64,000 nt of DNA from Bacteroidales bacterium. Lineage in GTDB: Bacteria; Bacteroidota; Bacteroidia; Bacteroidales; Tenuifilaceae. The notes under the pieces are model-generated. The model saw only the letters and a program-made list of their open reading frames with translations. It was not told the origin of the DNA and did no database searches. Positions 35,431 to 45,266 of the stretch are shown one piece after another. Position numbers and translations under genes: made by a program. The DNA lies in assembly GCA_013141385.1 (NCBI GenBank), contig JABFRB010000022.1:28106-92105 (forward strand), read 5' to 3'. How positions within the stretch are numbered: the stretch's first letter is position 1; each line of letters starts with the position of its first letter.

Positions 35431-36683
35431 TTACATATCGCTTTTCGTACAATTGGCAGCCTTCGTGAAAAATTAATGGCTACAACAAAACAAATAAAGG
35501 CAGATGTGAATATTGTATACTGAACCCCTGCCCAAGGAGTAATTGTACCAAGCAGCAAACTTCCCAATGGGGTTATGCCCATAAAAGACATCCCATATAA
35601 AGCGACTACCCTACCCCGCTTATCCTCATCAACAATGGTTTGAATAAGAGTATTGGTTGATGCAAACTGAACTATCATACCAAATCCAACGAAATACATC
35701 AATATAAGTGAAATAGCGGTGTTTTGTGAAATTGAAAATCCCATCAATGCAACGCTAAAGGTAATAGCAGATATAAGAATAAGCTTTGGTATCCTAGAAA
35801 TACCTTTTCGTGATGCTAGGTAGAAAGCCCCAGTTAACGCCCCAGCACCCATTGTACCTGTCAGAAAACCTAACATCTGAGAGTTCCCATGAAGGATATC
35901 ACGAGCAAATACGGGAAGAAAAACCTGATACGATAAACCAAAAAAACCCGTAGTGATTACTAGTAGCAGTAAATATTTTATTGGTTTAAAGCTATAAGAG
36001 TATTGGAAACCCTCAATAAGGTCTCTAAATATTGAACCATGCGTTTTACCTTTATTTGCAGGAATTACCTTCATCGACATCAATGCAATAATTACGGCCA
36101 AGAAACTCAAACCATTTATTAAAAAACAGTAACCCTCACCCACTAACGCAATAATAAAGCCGCCAATCATGGGACCAATAAACCGTGCCGAATTAATTAG
36201 CGTTGAATTAAGCGCAATTGCATTTTGAAGCAGTTCTTTATCTCCAACCATCTCAAGCAAAAAGGCATGTCTAAATGGAGTATCAAAGGCCATAGCCATT
36301 CCATTGATAATTGCAATCACAATAATGTGCCATACTTGAATTAATCCAGTAAAATATAGCGTTGCCATAAGCAATGCCATAAACATCGCAACAGTTTGTG
36401 CTGCTATTAAAACCTTACGACGATTCATCCTATCAGCATAAACGCCTGCAATTGGTGTTAATATAAGAGCAGGTATTTGCGCTGCAAAACCAATTACGCC
36501 TAAGTATACTGCTGAGTTTGTGAGTGTATAAATAAGCCATCCTAATGCTATTTGCTGAATGAAAGTACCAAGTAACGATACTATTTGTCCTATAAAAAAG
36601 AGTTTAAAATTTTTACTCTTTAGAGCGCGAAAAGCAAATCCAACCTTATTAAAATATAGGTTTATGTCTAGGTATCGATTCAA
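35427..36683 (-). CDS. MFS transporter (MFS_3, enterobactin-exporter type)
   Basis: 418 residues with about 11-12 membrane helices. The N-terminal FKLFFIGQIVSLLGTFIQQIALGWLIY and the loop GVYADRMNRRKVLIAAQ are characteristic of the MFS_3 group (PF05977), whose members include EntS and macrolide-type exporters. The central loop (MSMKVIPANKGKTHGSI) and DEDKRGRVVALYGM after helix 10 also fit. Proton-driven export of a small molecule is expected; the substrate is unknown. It has its own promoter at 36697-36726 and is not linked to a siderophore gene here. Confidence 0.85.
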   Translation of the reverse strand: MNRYLDINLYFNKVGFAFRALKSKNFKLFFIGQIVSLLGTFIQQIALGWLIYTLTNSAVYLGVIGFAAQIPALILTPIAGVYADRMNRRKVLIAAQTVAMFMALLMATLYFTGLIQVWHIIVIAIINGMAMAFDTPFRHAFLLEMVGDKELLQNAIALNSTLINSARFIGPMIGGFIIALVGEGYCFLINGLSFLAVIIALMSMKVIPANKGKTHGSIFRDLIEGFQYSYSFKPIKYLLLLVITTGFFGLSYQVFLPVFARDILHGNSQMLGFLTGTMGAGALTGAFYLASRKGISRIPKLILISAITFSVALMGFSISQNTAISLILMYFVGFGMIVQFASTNTLIQTIVDEDKRGRVVALYGMSFMGITPLGSLLLGTITPWAGVQYTIFTSAFICFVVAINFSRRLPIVRKAICK

Positions 36684-36696
36684 ATTTTATTTTTTA

Positions 36697-36726
36697 CAAA
36701 ACTATAAAACGTTTGATTGAATTCAA
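36697..36726 (-). promoter_or_regulatory. Promoter of the MFS gene
   Basis: On the minus strand TAGTTTTG (36697-36704) with TTG at 36724-36726 has the Bacteroidota spacing. It lies 14 bp upstream of ATG 36683, so the leader would be only a few bases. Confidence 0.55.
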
Positions 36727-36756
36727 TCTTTGAAGTTTAAAAGGATTGTATTAAAA

Positions 36757-36826
36757 ATAAAACCGTAAAGCTGTGGATTTTGCAGAACATTGTGTATCTG
36801 CATTCTCCATACCTTTACAGTTTAAA
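36757..36826 (-). terminator. Long imperfect terminator hairpin of the amidase gene
   Basis: Outer arms AAACCGTAAAG / CTTTACAGTTT and an inner TGCAGA / TCTGCA pairing fold about 70 nt into one stem. On the minus strand a GTTTTATTTTTA run follows, so it should end the amidase transcript. Confidence 0.65.
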
Positions 36827-36844
36827 ATGAGTCTAAAATAATAA

Positions 36845-38515
36845 TTATGGCAAGAACTTATCAGGATGTTTTTGGTAAAATCCTGCCTTTTTCTGGTAAG
36901 CAGAACCTACAAGCAATAAATCTGCCTCATTGTACCAATCGGCTAAAAAGGTAATACTTGTTGGAAGTCCATCCTTTCCAAAACCATTGGGAATTAGTAA
37001 AGCAGGGTGGCCAGTTAAATTGGTCATCAAGTTCTGATTACCGCCCCACGTTGGACATACTATAACATCAACGGTTTTGAAAACATTCATAAATTCAGCA
37101 ATTAGCTGGGTACGTATTCTACTTGCCTGAATGTACTCAACGGCAGGTATAAATCTTGCTTGACGGAAAATATTTGGCCATGCCCCTTTCTTTTGCAATA
37201 CCATCATGGTATCTTTTTGGGTTAATGTAAGATCGCTAAAAGCCGCAGCAGCCTCCGCTTCAAGCATAATGCTAATCGCCATCGAAGGGATATGCTCAGG
37301 GAGTTTTATTGGGATCAGATTAATTCCCATCTCCTGTAATGCTTTTAAGGTAAGGCTATCATTTGTTCTAAAATCGTATTTTTCCTTGAAGTAATCCTCA
37401 ACATAACCTATCCTTAAACTTTTAATATCTTTCTTGGGATTGTAGTTGAAAGGCAAATCAACAAGATTTGGATCTTGCCCATCCTTACCTCTGATAGCGT
37501 CAAAAACCAATGCACAATCCTCTGCTGTACGACAAATTGGACCAATCTTGTCCATTGTCCATGAGAGAGCCATCGCCCCTGTCCTACTAACCCTACCATA
37601 GGTTGGACGAAGTCCAGTTACCCCGCACACTGTTGAAGGTGAAACTATTGAACCCCATGTCTCTGAACCAATTGAAAATGCTACTAGGCCTGCTGATGTT
37701 CCTGAAGCAGATCCAGCTGATGATCCACTAGAACCCTTTTCGGTATTCCAAGGATTACGAGTAAGACCTCCAAACCAAGTATCATCCATTGCCAATTCAC
37801 CCAACGAAAATTTTACAACAAGCACTGCTCCTGCCTCGTCAAGTTTTTGGATTACAGGTGATGTAATCTCAGGAATTTGATTTTTATAGATTTTTGAACC
37901 AAAGGTAAATGGGTATCCCTTAAGTGCAAGCAAATCCTTTACCCCATAGGGTATCCCATGTAGTGGACCTCTGTAAATTCCCTTTGATATCTCCTCATCG
38001 GCTTTTTTAGCTTGATTTATAGCTCTATCCTCAAGTAGTGTAATTACGCAATGTAATTCAGGATCGTATTTTTTAAGCCTCGCAATGTACATCTTGGTTA
38101 ACTCCAAAGATGAAATCTTCTTTGACTTAATTAAAACAGATAATTCAGCAACGGAAGAAAAGCAAAGTTGCTCGATTTTTTCGGGCATCAAAACCTCTTT
38201 GGGTGGATTCCAATCAATCTTTATTTGATCTTTTCCGAACTGATAATAAATAGGAACAGGTGAAAAGATAAAAGAGGGTGAAACCGAATTATCAAGGTTG
38301 TATTTATGAATCTCCTTATACCTATCTAAATAACCTTTGATACCATCAACCATAGAATCTCGCTGAGCAGGTGAAAACTTTAGATCAAAAAGTTTCTCGG
38401 TAGAGAAGATTTTATCTTGAATAGTATCACTTGTTTTGAATAGATAAAAATTTACTACTACTGATGATACTAGCAGAATAGTAAGAACTATTAACGATAT
38501 TCTTTGTTTATTCAT
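36845..38515 (-). CDS. Membrane-anchored amidase (amidase signature family)
   Basis: 556 residues. An N-terminal membrane anchor (about 6-27) is followed by an extra helical region (to about 115) and the amidase-signature domain. The Ser-cisSer-Lys triad is visible: K193 in PYGVKD, the cis-Ser in the GSSAGSASG loop (about 265), and the nucleophile S289 in ETWGSIVSPS. Canonical enzymes have TDTGGSIR at that point, so the SETWGS variant is slightly unusual but keeps the Ser. Family members hydrolyse amides such as fatty amides, peptides or Gln-tRNA. The anchor points to an envelope-located enzyme, not GatA. Confidence 0.88.
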   Translation of the reverse strand: MNKQRISLIVLTILLVSSVVVNFYLFKTSDTIQDKIFSTEKLFDLKFSPAQRDSMVDGIKGYLDRYKEIHKYNLDNSVSPSFIFSPVPIYYQFGKDQIKIDWNPPKEVLMPEKIEQLCFSSVAELSVLIKSKKISSLELTKMYIARLKKYDPELHCVITLLEDRAINQAKKADEEISKGIYRGPLHGIPYGVKDLLALKGYPFTFGSKIYKNQIPEITSPVIQKLDEAGAVLVVKFSLGELAMDDTWFGGLTRNPWNTEKGSSGSSAGSASGTSAGLVAFSIGSETWGSIVSPSTVCGVTGLRPTYGRVSRTGAMALSWTMDKIGPICRTAEDCALVFDAIRGKDGQDPNLVDLPFNYNPKKDIKSLRIGYVEDYFKEKYDFRTNDSLTLKALQEMGINLIPIKLPEHIPSMAISIMLEAEAAAAFSDLTLTQKDTMMVLQKKGAWPNIFRQARFIPAVEYIQASRIRTQLIAEFMNVFKTVDVIVCPTWGGNQNLMTNLTGHPALLIPNGFGKDGLPTSITFLADWYNEADLLLVGSAYQKKAGFYQKHPDKFLP

Positions 38516-38625
38516 AACAAAAAGTTTTACATTTATAATCTGACTAATTTACAAATCAAAATGATTTGACAATATATTTTAAAAGGGTTTAATTCTGTTT
38601 ACTATTTTTACAAAAAATTAAATGA

Positions 38626-39102
38626 ATGAAGAAATCAAAGGTAAAAACCATTGCACTTGTGGCGCACGATAACCGTAAACCGGATATGATAGAATGGGTG
38701 GAATGGAATTGGGAGAAATTAATGAGGCATAAGCTTATCTGTACGGGTACAACAGGTAGATTAGTTGAAGAGGCGCTAATTCATATGATTGGCGATGGAA
38801 TATATGATCATCTTCAAATATCAAAGTTAAAATCGGGACCGCTAGGTGGAGATCAGCAATTAGGGGCCAAAATTGCTGAAGGCGATATTGATATCCTAAT
38901 CTTTTTCTGGGATCCAATGCAGGCGCAACCACACGATGTGGATGTTAAGGCGCTATTACGCCTTGCCTCAGTTTATAATATACCAACAGCAACAAACCGT
39001 TCAACAGCCGATTTTCTTATTAGCTCACCATTGCTTGAAATTGAGTATACTCCAAAGTTGATCGATTTTTCAAAATACATAAATCGAAGTCTAAAAATGT
39101 AA
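38626..39102 (+). CDS. mgsA: Methylglyoxal synthase
   Basis: 158 residues with all hallmarks of MgsA: IALVAHDNRKPDMIEWV at the start (H14, D15), TGTTG, the catalytic D76 in SGPLGGDQQLGA, and FFWDPMQAQPHDVDVKALLRLA with H103 and its neighbouring Asp residues. It converts dihydroxyacetone phosphate to methylglyoxal and phosphate, a bypass of lower glycolysis under phosphate limitation. The length is typical. It is 46 bp upstream of an M64 peptidase gene, but the two functions are not obviously linked. Confidence 0.95.
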   Translation: MKKSKVKTIALVAHDNRKPDMIEWVEWNWEKLMRHKLICTGTTGRLVEEALIHMIGDGIYDHLQISKLKSGPLGGDQQLGAKIAEGDIDILIFFWDPMQAQPHDVDVKALLRLASVYNIPTATNRSTADFLISSPLLEIEYTPKLIDFSKYINRSLKM

Positions 39103-39148
39103 TTATTAAGCAACCAGAAACTTTATACGTAACCCTAACCAAACCAAA

Positions 39149-40627
39149 ATGAAACAAAATTTAATTTTAGTTCTAATTGGACTAGCGTTAATATCCTGTA
39201 AACCAAACAAGGAGCAAGTTAATAAACCAGTAACTAAAGTCGACTCTTCGATTGCAGCAATTAACAAGGGGGATGTTGATTTTGATACCTATTTTGTTGA
39301 AAAAACCATGCGTATGGATTACTTCCATACAGGCAATGCAAAGGAGGAAAAATTTGCCCTTGATAAAGTTCTCTCCGATGGTATTTGGGGCGGAAGTAAA
39401 AAGATTTTAATAGATAAACTTGAGTTAGGTTTATACTTCTTTGAAATTCTTGATAAAGAGACCAATATACTTCTTTACTCTAGGGGATTTGCAAGCGTTT
39501 TCGGCGAATGGCAAACCATTCCAGAAGCGAGTGTCCGTTGGGGAACATTTCATGAATCGCTACGTTTTCCTTGGCCTAAAAAATCCGTTACAATCCTTAT
39601 GAAGAAAAGGGATGCTCAAAATAAATTTGAAACTATATGGACAACGAATATTGATCCTTCATATCGACAGGTGAATCCTTCGGACATTATACATAGCGAA
39701 AAAGTTGATGTGATTGTTGAAAATGGTCCTGCTCAGGAAAAATTGGATATCGTTATTCTAGGTGATGGCTATTCGGCAAAAGAGATGGATAAATTCCGTA
39801 ATGATGCAAAGCGATTAGGAAATGTACTAATGAATTCTGAACCCTTTAAATCGCAGAGTAAAAATATTAATATTCGTGCCGTTGAGAGTCCTTCTGAGCA
39901 ATCGGGTGTTAATAAGCCACATCATGGCGTTTTTAAGCATTCACGGCTATCAGTAAGCTATAGCGCATTCGATTCGGAACGTTATGCATTGACCTATGAC
40001 AATAAAACTGTGAGAGATGTTGCTTCGGCAGTTCCATATGAATTTATGGTGATTTTAATAAACGAAAGAACCTATGGTGGCGGCGGGATTTACAATCTAT
40101 ACACCACTGTTGCTGCCGACAATAAGTTTTCTGATTACATAATGGTTCATGAAATGGGACATCACATGGCTGCACTTGCTGATGAGTACTATACTTCGGC
40201 AGTTTCCTATGAAATTCCCGAAATAACAGTTGAGCCTTGGGAAACCAATGTTACAGCACTTTTCGATAAAATTAATCTAAAATGGAAAGACCTTGTTGAC
40301 GAAGGCACACCAATTCCAACCCCATGGAATAAAGCTGAGTTTGATGCACATGGTTACAAGATTCAAAAAGAGCGTGATAGTTTGAGGAATGCACAAGTTC
40401 CTGAAAATATTATGGAAGCCCTATTCACAAGACAAATGGATAAAGAAAATGAGTTTTTTGCTACTGAAAAATTCAAAGATAAAGTTGGCGCATTTGAAGG
40501 AGCGAATTACAATGCAAAAGGTATGTATCGTTCGCAATTGGATTGCATCATGTATACAAGGCATCAGGTATTCTGTAAGGTTTGCCAAAGAAGTATTGTT
40601 GATGTGATTCAACAGTATTCAAAATAA
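39149..40627 (+). CDS. M64 (IgA-peptidase-like) metallopeptidase lipoprotein
   Basis: 492 residues. The N-terminus MKQNLILVLIGLALISCK ends in a lipobox (LISC), so it is probably an outer- or inner-membrane lipoprotein. An M64 N-terminal beta domain (about 40-190) precedes the peptidase domain (about 195-490) with the zinc motif H334-E-M-G-H338 followed by HMAALADEYY. Peptidase M64 was defined by a Clostridium ramosum IgA protease, but most Bacteroidota members have unknown targets. A tidy terminator follows at 40648. Confidence 0.9.
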   Translation: MKQNLILVLIGLALISCKPNKEQVNKPVTKVDSSIAAINKGDVDFDTYFVEKTMRMDYFHTGNAKEEKFALDKVLSDGIWGGSKKILIDKLELGLYFFEILDKETNILLYSRGFASVFGEWQTIPEASVRWGTFHESLRFPWPKKSVTILMKKRDAQNKFETIWTTNIDPSYRQVNPSDIIHSEKVDVIVENGPAQEKLDIVILGDGYSAKEMDKFRNDAKRLGNVLMNSEPFKSQSKNINIRAVESPSEQSGVNKPHHGVFKHSRLSVSYSAFDSERYALTYDNKTVRDVASAVPYEFMVILINERTYGGGGIYNLYTTVAADNKFSDYIMVHEMGHHMAALADEYYTSAVSYEIPEITVEPWETNVTALFDKINLKWKDLVDEGTPIPTPWNKAEFDAHGYKIQKERDSLRNAQVPENIMEALFTRQMDKENEFFATEKFKDKVGAFEGANYNAKGMYRSQLDCIMYTRHQVFCKVCQRSIVDVIQQYSK

Positions 40628-40647
40628 TAATTCTCAACATACGGAGT

Positions 40648-40672
40648 AAAAAGCCCATTACTGGGCTTTTTT
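40648..40672 (+). terminator. Intrinsic terminator
   Basis: AAAAAGCCC and GGGCTTTTTT with a six-base loop, 20 bp after the M64 gene. The rest of the gap to 40906 shows nothing further. Confidence 0.85.
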
Positions 40673-40906
40673 ACTTTATATACTGGACAATAAATATTGA
40701 CATAAATTCATTGTAATTATAAAAGTTATAGATTGAAAGGATGAAAAAATGAAACCGAATCAGAGTTCTACAAAATCTACAATGCAAGAAAAATATTGTA
40801 ATAAATCTCAATACTTCAATTTTTAAAAACAGAAAAATATTTAAATTACTGATGATTAAAATTTTACTGCATTATTCAAATCAAGTTAAAGTTAGTACAA
40901 TACATT

Positions 40907-42181
40907 TTAGTCCTTAATACACCGAACATAAAAACCAGTGTTGACGTGTACTGCTTCCTTTTCGATAGACATTTCATCGAAACTCAATCTTCTAGACCAT
41001 AGGCAAAAATCTGGTGCATCGACTATAGTATTTGACCACCAACAACTATACCTTGCAAAACCAGACATACCTGGCCCAATAATATATCCACCAGGAAGTG
41101 CAGAAAAACCACTACTATTATCGCCGCCAGTATTTGGATTTGCCCATATTGATGAATCTTTCAACTTGCCACCCGCAACATCCCTTCCCCCTAAGAAATT
41201 TTCCAGAATTACCCAATCATCATCCGAAGGTAAACGCCAACCTAAAGGGCATATTTTTCGATTGTCTAACACTGTATAAATATTGTAAAGAGCTCCATAA
41301 ACACTCCTATTGGTTATATCATTCTTAAACCAACAGTATGCTCCCTCGGTTTCGTTTTTCCAATGGCTAACATCAGTTACATTTGGTATTGAACTACCAT
41401 CAAGGAATCTGGTGGTTCTTAGATTCTCGCTCATCCATGTTTGAGTTCCAATTATAACCTCATTGTACCTATTACCGTCAGCATCAATATCCATATCAAC
41501 AACAGCATCAGAAAAAGTAGCTATGCTGATTTCGTTACCATAGTTAATTGTATCAACATAAACAGCATAAGCCCTTATATAATAAGTAGTACTTTTCTTT
41601 AACATTGTTAAAGTACTTGTAAAAAGACCAGCACCTGAACCATCTATTGTATGATCATCATTAATAGTAGGATTACAAAAAGTACTCCAGCAAACACCAC
41701 GAGATATTATTGTTTTCCCTTCATTACTAGTTATTTTACCACCGCATATTGCTGACGTTTTCGTTACAGATGATGCCTTTAAAGTGAACAAAGTTGGGTT
41801 TGTTGAAAAACTTATCTCATTTCCATATGCTGTACCTACAATATTTATAGCATATGCTCTAACATAGTAGGTTACACCCGGAACTAAGCCAATTATTGAA
41901 CTTATGAATTTCCTATTTTCATTACTATCGGATGTTTTACTACATGTTATAGTTGGGTTTGTTGATGTACTCCAGCAAACACCACAAGAGGTTATTTGAG
42001 CCCCACCATCAGAGCTAATAATACCACCACAAATTGCTGTTGTTTGTTTTATATTGCTAACAATAGATGTTGTTAAAACAGGTAGCTTATCTTTCTCAAC
42101 TTTACTACAACTGTTTATATATAATAATGCAATTAGAATATAAACGAATGAGTAAATCCGTCCAGATTGTTTTTTATTCAT
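40907..42181 (-). CDS. FISUMP-domain lipoprotein with two fibronectin-like repeats
   Basis: 424 residues. A lipoprotein signal (YILIALLYINSC) is followed by two similar beta-sandwich repeats (about 38-130 and 131-225), each with the pattern ...TTAICGG..., GVCWST, TYYVRAYA and GNEISF. The C-terminal half is the Fibrobacter succinogenes major paralogous (FISUMP, TIGR02145) domain: DADGNRYNEVIIGTQTWMSENL, GALYNIYTV, CPLGWRLPSDDDW and SGFSALPGGYI. Such proteins are surface lipoproteins of unknown, possibly adhesive function. It is a single gene with no obvious partner. Confidence 0.88.
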   Translation of the reverse strand: MNKKQSGRIYSFVYILIALLYINSCSKVEKDKLPVLTTSIVSNIKQTTAICGGIISSDGGAQITSCGVCWSTSTNPTITCSKTSDSNENRKFISSIIGLVPGVTYYVRAYAINIVGTAYGNEISFSTNPTLFTLKASSVTKTSAICGGKITSNEGKTIISRGVCWSTFCNPTINDDHTIDGSGAGLFTSTLTMLKKSTTYYIRAYAVYVDTINYGNEISIATFSDAVVDMDIDADGNRYNEVIIGTQTWMSENLRTTRFLDGSSIPNVTDVSHWKNETEGAYCWFKNDITNRSVYGALYNIYTVLDNRKICPLGWRLPSDDDWVILENFLGGRDVAGGKLKDSSIWANPNTGGDNSSGFSALPGGYIIGPGMSGFARYSCWWSNTIVDAPDFCLWSRRLSFDEMSIEKEAVHVNTGFYVRCIKD

Positions 42182-42431
42182 ACTATTTTAGAAGTAATTG
42201 ATTCAATTAAAATAATAATGTTAAATAGCACCTCCAAGTATAAAATTATTAATATCATAGAATTAATCATTGCTCAAGTAATCTAATAAGGGTGTTAAAG
42301 GCTTCTTTAATACGCTACTTTTGCTTGAATCTTATCTGTATATAAGTTACCATTTTTTAATGATGATTAACATGTAAAATAGATACCTATTTGTGGTTTT
42401 ATCCTATCGAAAAAGCAAAAAAATTCATTCT

Positions 42432-43745
42432 TTAGTTCGAAATCTCCATCTTAACTTTTTTGTTCTTAATTTTCTCTTCCTTTATTAGCTGAAGGGTCCT
42501 AACAATTTTACTTCTTTTTATGGCTACATAAGCCGAATGATCCAATACCTCAATCTTTCCAAGTTCATCCTTTTGTAATAGCCCCTTTTGCATTAACATA
42601 CCTACAATATCCATTTTATTGATTTTGTCCTTTTTACCTGCTCCAATATACATGGTTTTCCAGTCGCATGGCTTCGGCAAAGTCAATGTTTTAGGAAGTT
42701 CTTCTTCCCCATCAATTGTCCCAACAAAAGGTGGTAAATAATCATCGATATCTAATAAAAAATAGACTGTTCCATTGGAATGCATCCGGGCTGTTCTACC
42801 ATTTCGATGAATCATCACATCTTCCGTAGCTGGTAATTGATAGTGAATCACCGCATCAATTTCAGGGATATCCAAACCACGAGCAGCAAGATCCGTAGTA
42901 ATCAAAATATTAATACTTCCATTTCTGAATTTAATCAACGTTCTCTCCCTATCAATTTGTTCTAGAGCGCCATGGTAAAAACCATGATCCACCTTGTTTT
43001 GTGTTAATTGATCTGATATTCTATTTACCACTTCCCTGTGATTACAAAAAACAAGGGTAGCTTGCGATTTAATCTGACCCAATAAAAGCATTAAAGCCTC
43101 CAATTTATCGTCGCTCTTTACCCTTACCGATTTAATAGTTAAAATTGATTTTGACTCTATTTGACTATCCGTATAATTTAACTCTGTACAGTTTTTGACA
43201 CCAACAAAATCGGGAATTTCTTTCAAAGCAGTTGCTGAAGTAAGAATTCGTTTTTTAAGGTTTCTGCATTGATTTATAATGTATTCCATCTCCTCCTTAA
43301 ATCCGAATTCTAATGATTTATCAAACTCATCTAAAATTAGTATTGAGGTATCATCTAACAACAAGTTTTTTCGTCGTAAATGGTGTGCCAACCTTCCGGG
43401 AGTACCAACAAGAATGACTGGTGGGTGTTGTAAATTATTCTCTTCGATACGAACCTCATGCCCTCCATAACAGCAATTAATTTTATGTACTGTTCCCATC
43501 TGTTTAAATACCTGCTCAATCTGAATGGCTAATTCTCTTGTTGGCACAATTATTAAAGTTTGAACCCCAATCTTATCTACTTCCAATAATTGTAAGATAG
43601 GCAGTAAAAAACCTATAGTTTTACCGGAACCTGTTGGGGAAATCAGTACGACATCATTTGGTTGATGAATTGCTATAAGCATTTCATTCTGCATGTCGTT
43701 CAAGGTAGTGATATTAAAACGCGAAAGTATATTTGAGTGGGTCAT
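42432..43745 (-). CDS. DEAD-box RNA helicase with DbpA-type C-terminus
   Basis: 437 residues. Helicase motifs in order: Q-motif near FNITTLNDMQNEML, Walker A SPTGSGKT, PTRELAIQ, TPGRLAHHL, motif II as DEFD (not the usual DEAD) in LILDEFDKSLEFG, SAT, and C-terminal-lobe ARGLDIPEIDAVIHY and HRNGRTAR. The last 70 residues (MDIVGMLMQKGLLQKDELGKIEV) resemble the DbpA RNA-binding domain, which in E. coli DbpA targets hairpin 92 of 23S rRNA. It likely remodels RNP during 50S assembly. It is divergent from a second helicase gene. Confidence 0.88.
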   Translation of the reverse strand: MTHSNILSRFNITTLNDMQNEMLIAIHQPNDVVLISPTGSGKTIGFLLPILQLLEVDKIGVQTLIIVPTRELAIQIEQVFKQMGTVHKINCCYGGHEVRIEENNLQHPPVILVGTPGRLAHHLRRKNLLLDDTSILILDEFDKSLEFGFKEEMEYIINQCRNLKKRILTSATALKEIPDFVGVKNCTELNYTDSQIESKSILTIKSVRVKSDDKLEALMLLLGQIKSQATLVFCNHREVVNRISDQLTQNKVDHGFYHGALEQIDRERTLIKFRNGSINILITTDLAARGLDIPEIDAVIHYQLPATEDVMIHRNGRTARMHSNGTVYFLLDIDDYLPPFVGTIDGEEELPKTLTLPKPCDWKTMYIGAGKKDKINKMDIVGMLMQKGLLQKDELGKIEVLDHSAYVAIKRSKIVRTLQLIKEEKIKNKKVKMEISN

Positions 43746-43813
43746 ATTAAAAAAAGCCTCGATTTATAAGGCTTCAGATTAGTTTTAGAAACTATGTTGT
43801 CTCTAATTATCTG

Positions 43814-43859
43814 CAAATATACAATTTAAAAAGAAGTATAATTTTAAGACCTATATTTG
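43814..43859. promoter_or_regulatory. Divergent promoters of the two helicase genes
   Basis: The minus strand has TATATTTG at 43814-43821 for the DbpA-like gene. The plus strand has TATATTTG at 43852-43859 for the RhlE-like gene. Leaders would be about 65 and 30 nt. Both are exact matches to the -7 consensus. Confidence 0.65.
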
Positions 43860-43895
43860 CCCCTGAAACATATCTTTTAAATTAAAAATATACCT

Positions 43896-45041
43896 ATGCC
43901 ATTTTCATCCCTCGGATTATCATCATCATTATTAAAAGCAGTAGCAGAACAAAATTACACAACACCCTACCCTATTCAAAAAGAGGCTATCCCTGCTATT
44001 TTGAATGGAAAAGATATTCTAGGAATTGCACAAACAGGATCTGGTAAAACTGCAAGTTTTGTTTTACCCATTCTAGAACAATTTCAGCATCAAACAACAC
44101 CATCAATAAATAGGCATATAAAAGCATTGATACTAGTGCCCACCAGAGAACTCTCCATACAAATAAATAATGCTTTTAACGCCTTTGGGAGCTATTTACC
44201 TGCTAAAATAAAATGTTTAGCGGTTCATGGAGGAGTTTCCATTAATCCCCAGATGATAGAATTACAGGGCGTAGAAATTTTAATAGCAACTCCCGGTAGA
44301 TTATTAGAATTAATTTCATCAAAAGCGGTGTCGCTATCGGTTGTTCAAGTATTGGTTTTGGATGAAGCAGATAAGATGCTAAATCTTGGATTTAAAGAGG
44401 AGATGGCACAAATATTTGATCTATTACCTACAAAACGTCAAACCCTTTTATTCTCAGCAACGCTTAGTAATGACATAAATACCATCAATAAAAATCTACT
44501 TCACGATCCACTTATCATAAAGGTTGATGAAGAGATAGCTAATTTGGATTTAATTGAGCAGACTGCCTATCGTATCGCCGAAGAGAAAAAAGGGCCATTG
44601 CTGAGATATATTATTATTCATAACAATCTTGAGCAAGTATTGGTATTTACATCTACAGTACATCGTGCCGATATGGTGGTTGAAAAACTTAACAAGAACG
44701 GAATTGATGCTTCAGCCATGCATAGTAAAAAAAGTCAAGGTTCGCGAACAGCCGCTTTAAGTCTGTTTAAAGCAGGAAGAATTAGAGTTTTGGTGGCAAC
44801 TGACCTTATGGCAAGAGGGATTGATATCAAGTTTTTACCTTGTGTCATTAATTACGAATTACCCCGCTCGCCGAAAGACTACATTCATAGAATTGGCCGA
44901 ACAGGTAGAGCTGAATCACGTGGCGAAGCTATCTCATTTATCACACCAGAAGATGAGCATCACTTTAAAGTAATTCAAAAGAAAATGGGTAAAATTGCCA
45001 CATTCGTTGAAGGCAATGAAATTGACTTGAATGTTTATTAA
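43896..45041 (+). CDS. DEAD-box RNA helicase, RhlE-like
   Basis: 381 residues: the complete two-lobe helicase core with little C-terminal extension. Motifs: F-x(1-)LGL start and YTTPYPIQKEAIP Q-motif, AQTGSGKT Walker A, PTRELSIQ, TPGRLLEL, VLDEADKML (DEAD), SATLS, ATDLMARGIDI and HRIGRTGR. It unwinds short RNA duplexes in ribosome assembly, RNA decay or cold adaptation. The short tail fits small RhlE/DeaD-like helicases of this phylum. The family is clear; the specific role is not. Confidence 0.9.
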   Translation: MPFSSLGLSSSLLKAVAEQNYTTPYPIQKEAIPAILNGKDILGIAQTGSGKTASFVLPILEQFQHQTTPSINRHIKALILVPTRELSIQINNAFNAFGSYLPAKIKCLAVHGGVSINPQMIELQGVEILIATPGRLLELISSKAVSLSVVQVLVLDEADKMLNLGFKEEMAQIFDLLPTKRQTLLFSATLSNDINTINKNLLHDPLIIKVDEEIANLDLIEQTAYRIAEEKKGPLLRYIIIHNNLEQVLVFTSTVHRADMVVEKLNKNGIDASAMHSKKSQGSRTAALSLFKAGRIRVLVATDLMARGIDIKFLPCVINYELPRSPKDYIHRIGRTGRAESRGEAISFITPEDEHHFKVIQKKMGKIATFVEGNEIDLNVY

Positions 45042-45107
45042 ATGTAAATCTGTCAGGACTTTGAACCCTAACAGAATTAGATAAAAAACATAAAATAAAC
45101 TATCAAT

Positions 45108-45229
45108 CTTTTTCAACCCCTTAAGTTTCTTTGCAACATTAGTGTTTCGAGTGTTCAACTTCAATGCTTTTTCATAATATTCCATTATTGTATTGTTTTC
45201 AGATATTTCTCTAACTAATACAAATTAAC
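45108..45229 (-). pseudogene. Remnant of a TPR protein
   Basis: The minus-strand frame contains IMEYYEKALKLNTRNTNVAK, the end of a TPR unit of the kind that closes many Bacteroidota serine-hydrolase and TPR proteins. The open stretch is preceded by a TAA and continues into the 3' part of the helicase gene, so only a fragment is left. Just beyond it, AACTAATCGATTAGTT (45250-45265) is a perfect 16-bp palindrome of unknown role. Confidence 0.35.
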
Positions 45230-45266
45230 AACTAATATTATTGCTACTCAACTAATCGATTAGTTA

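Noticed and set aside
44934..45185. 83-codon minus-strand gene overlapping the RhlE-like helicase
   Set aside because: Only its first 26 codons look like a TPR end. The rest is antisense to the helicase gene. Kept as a remnant, not a gene.
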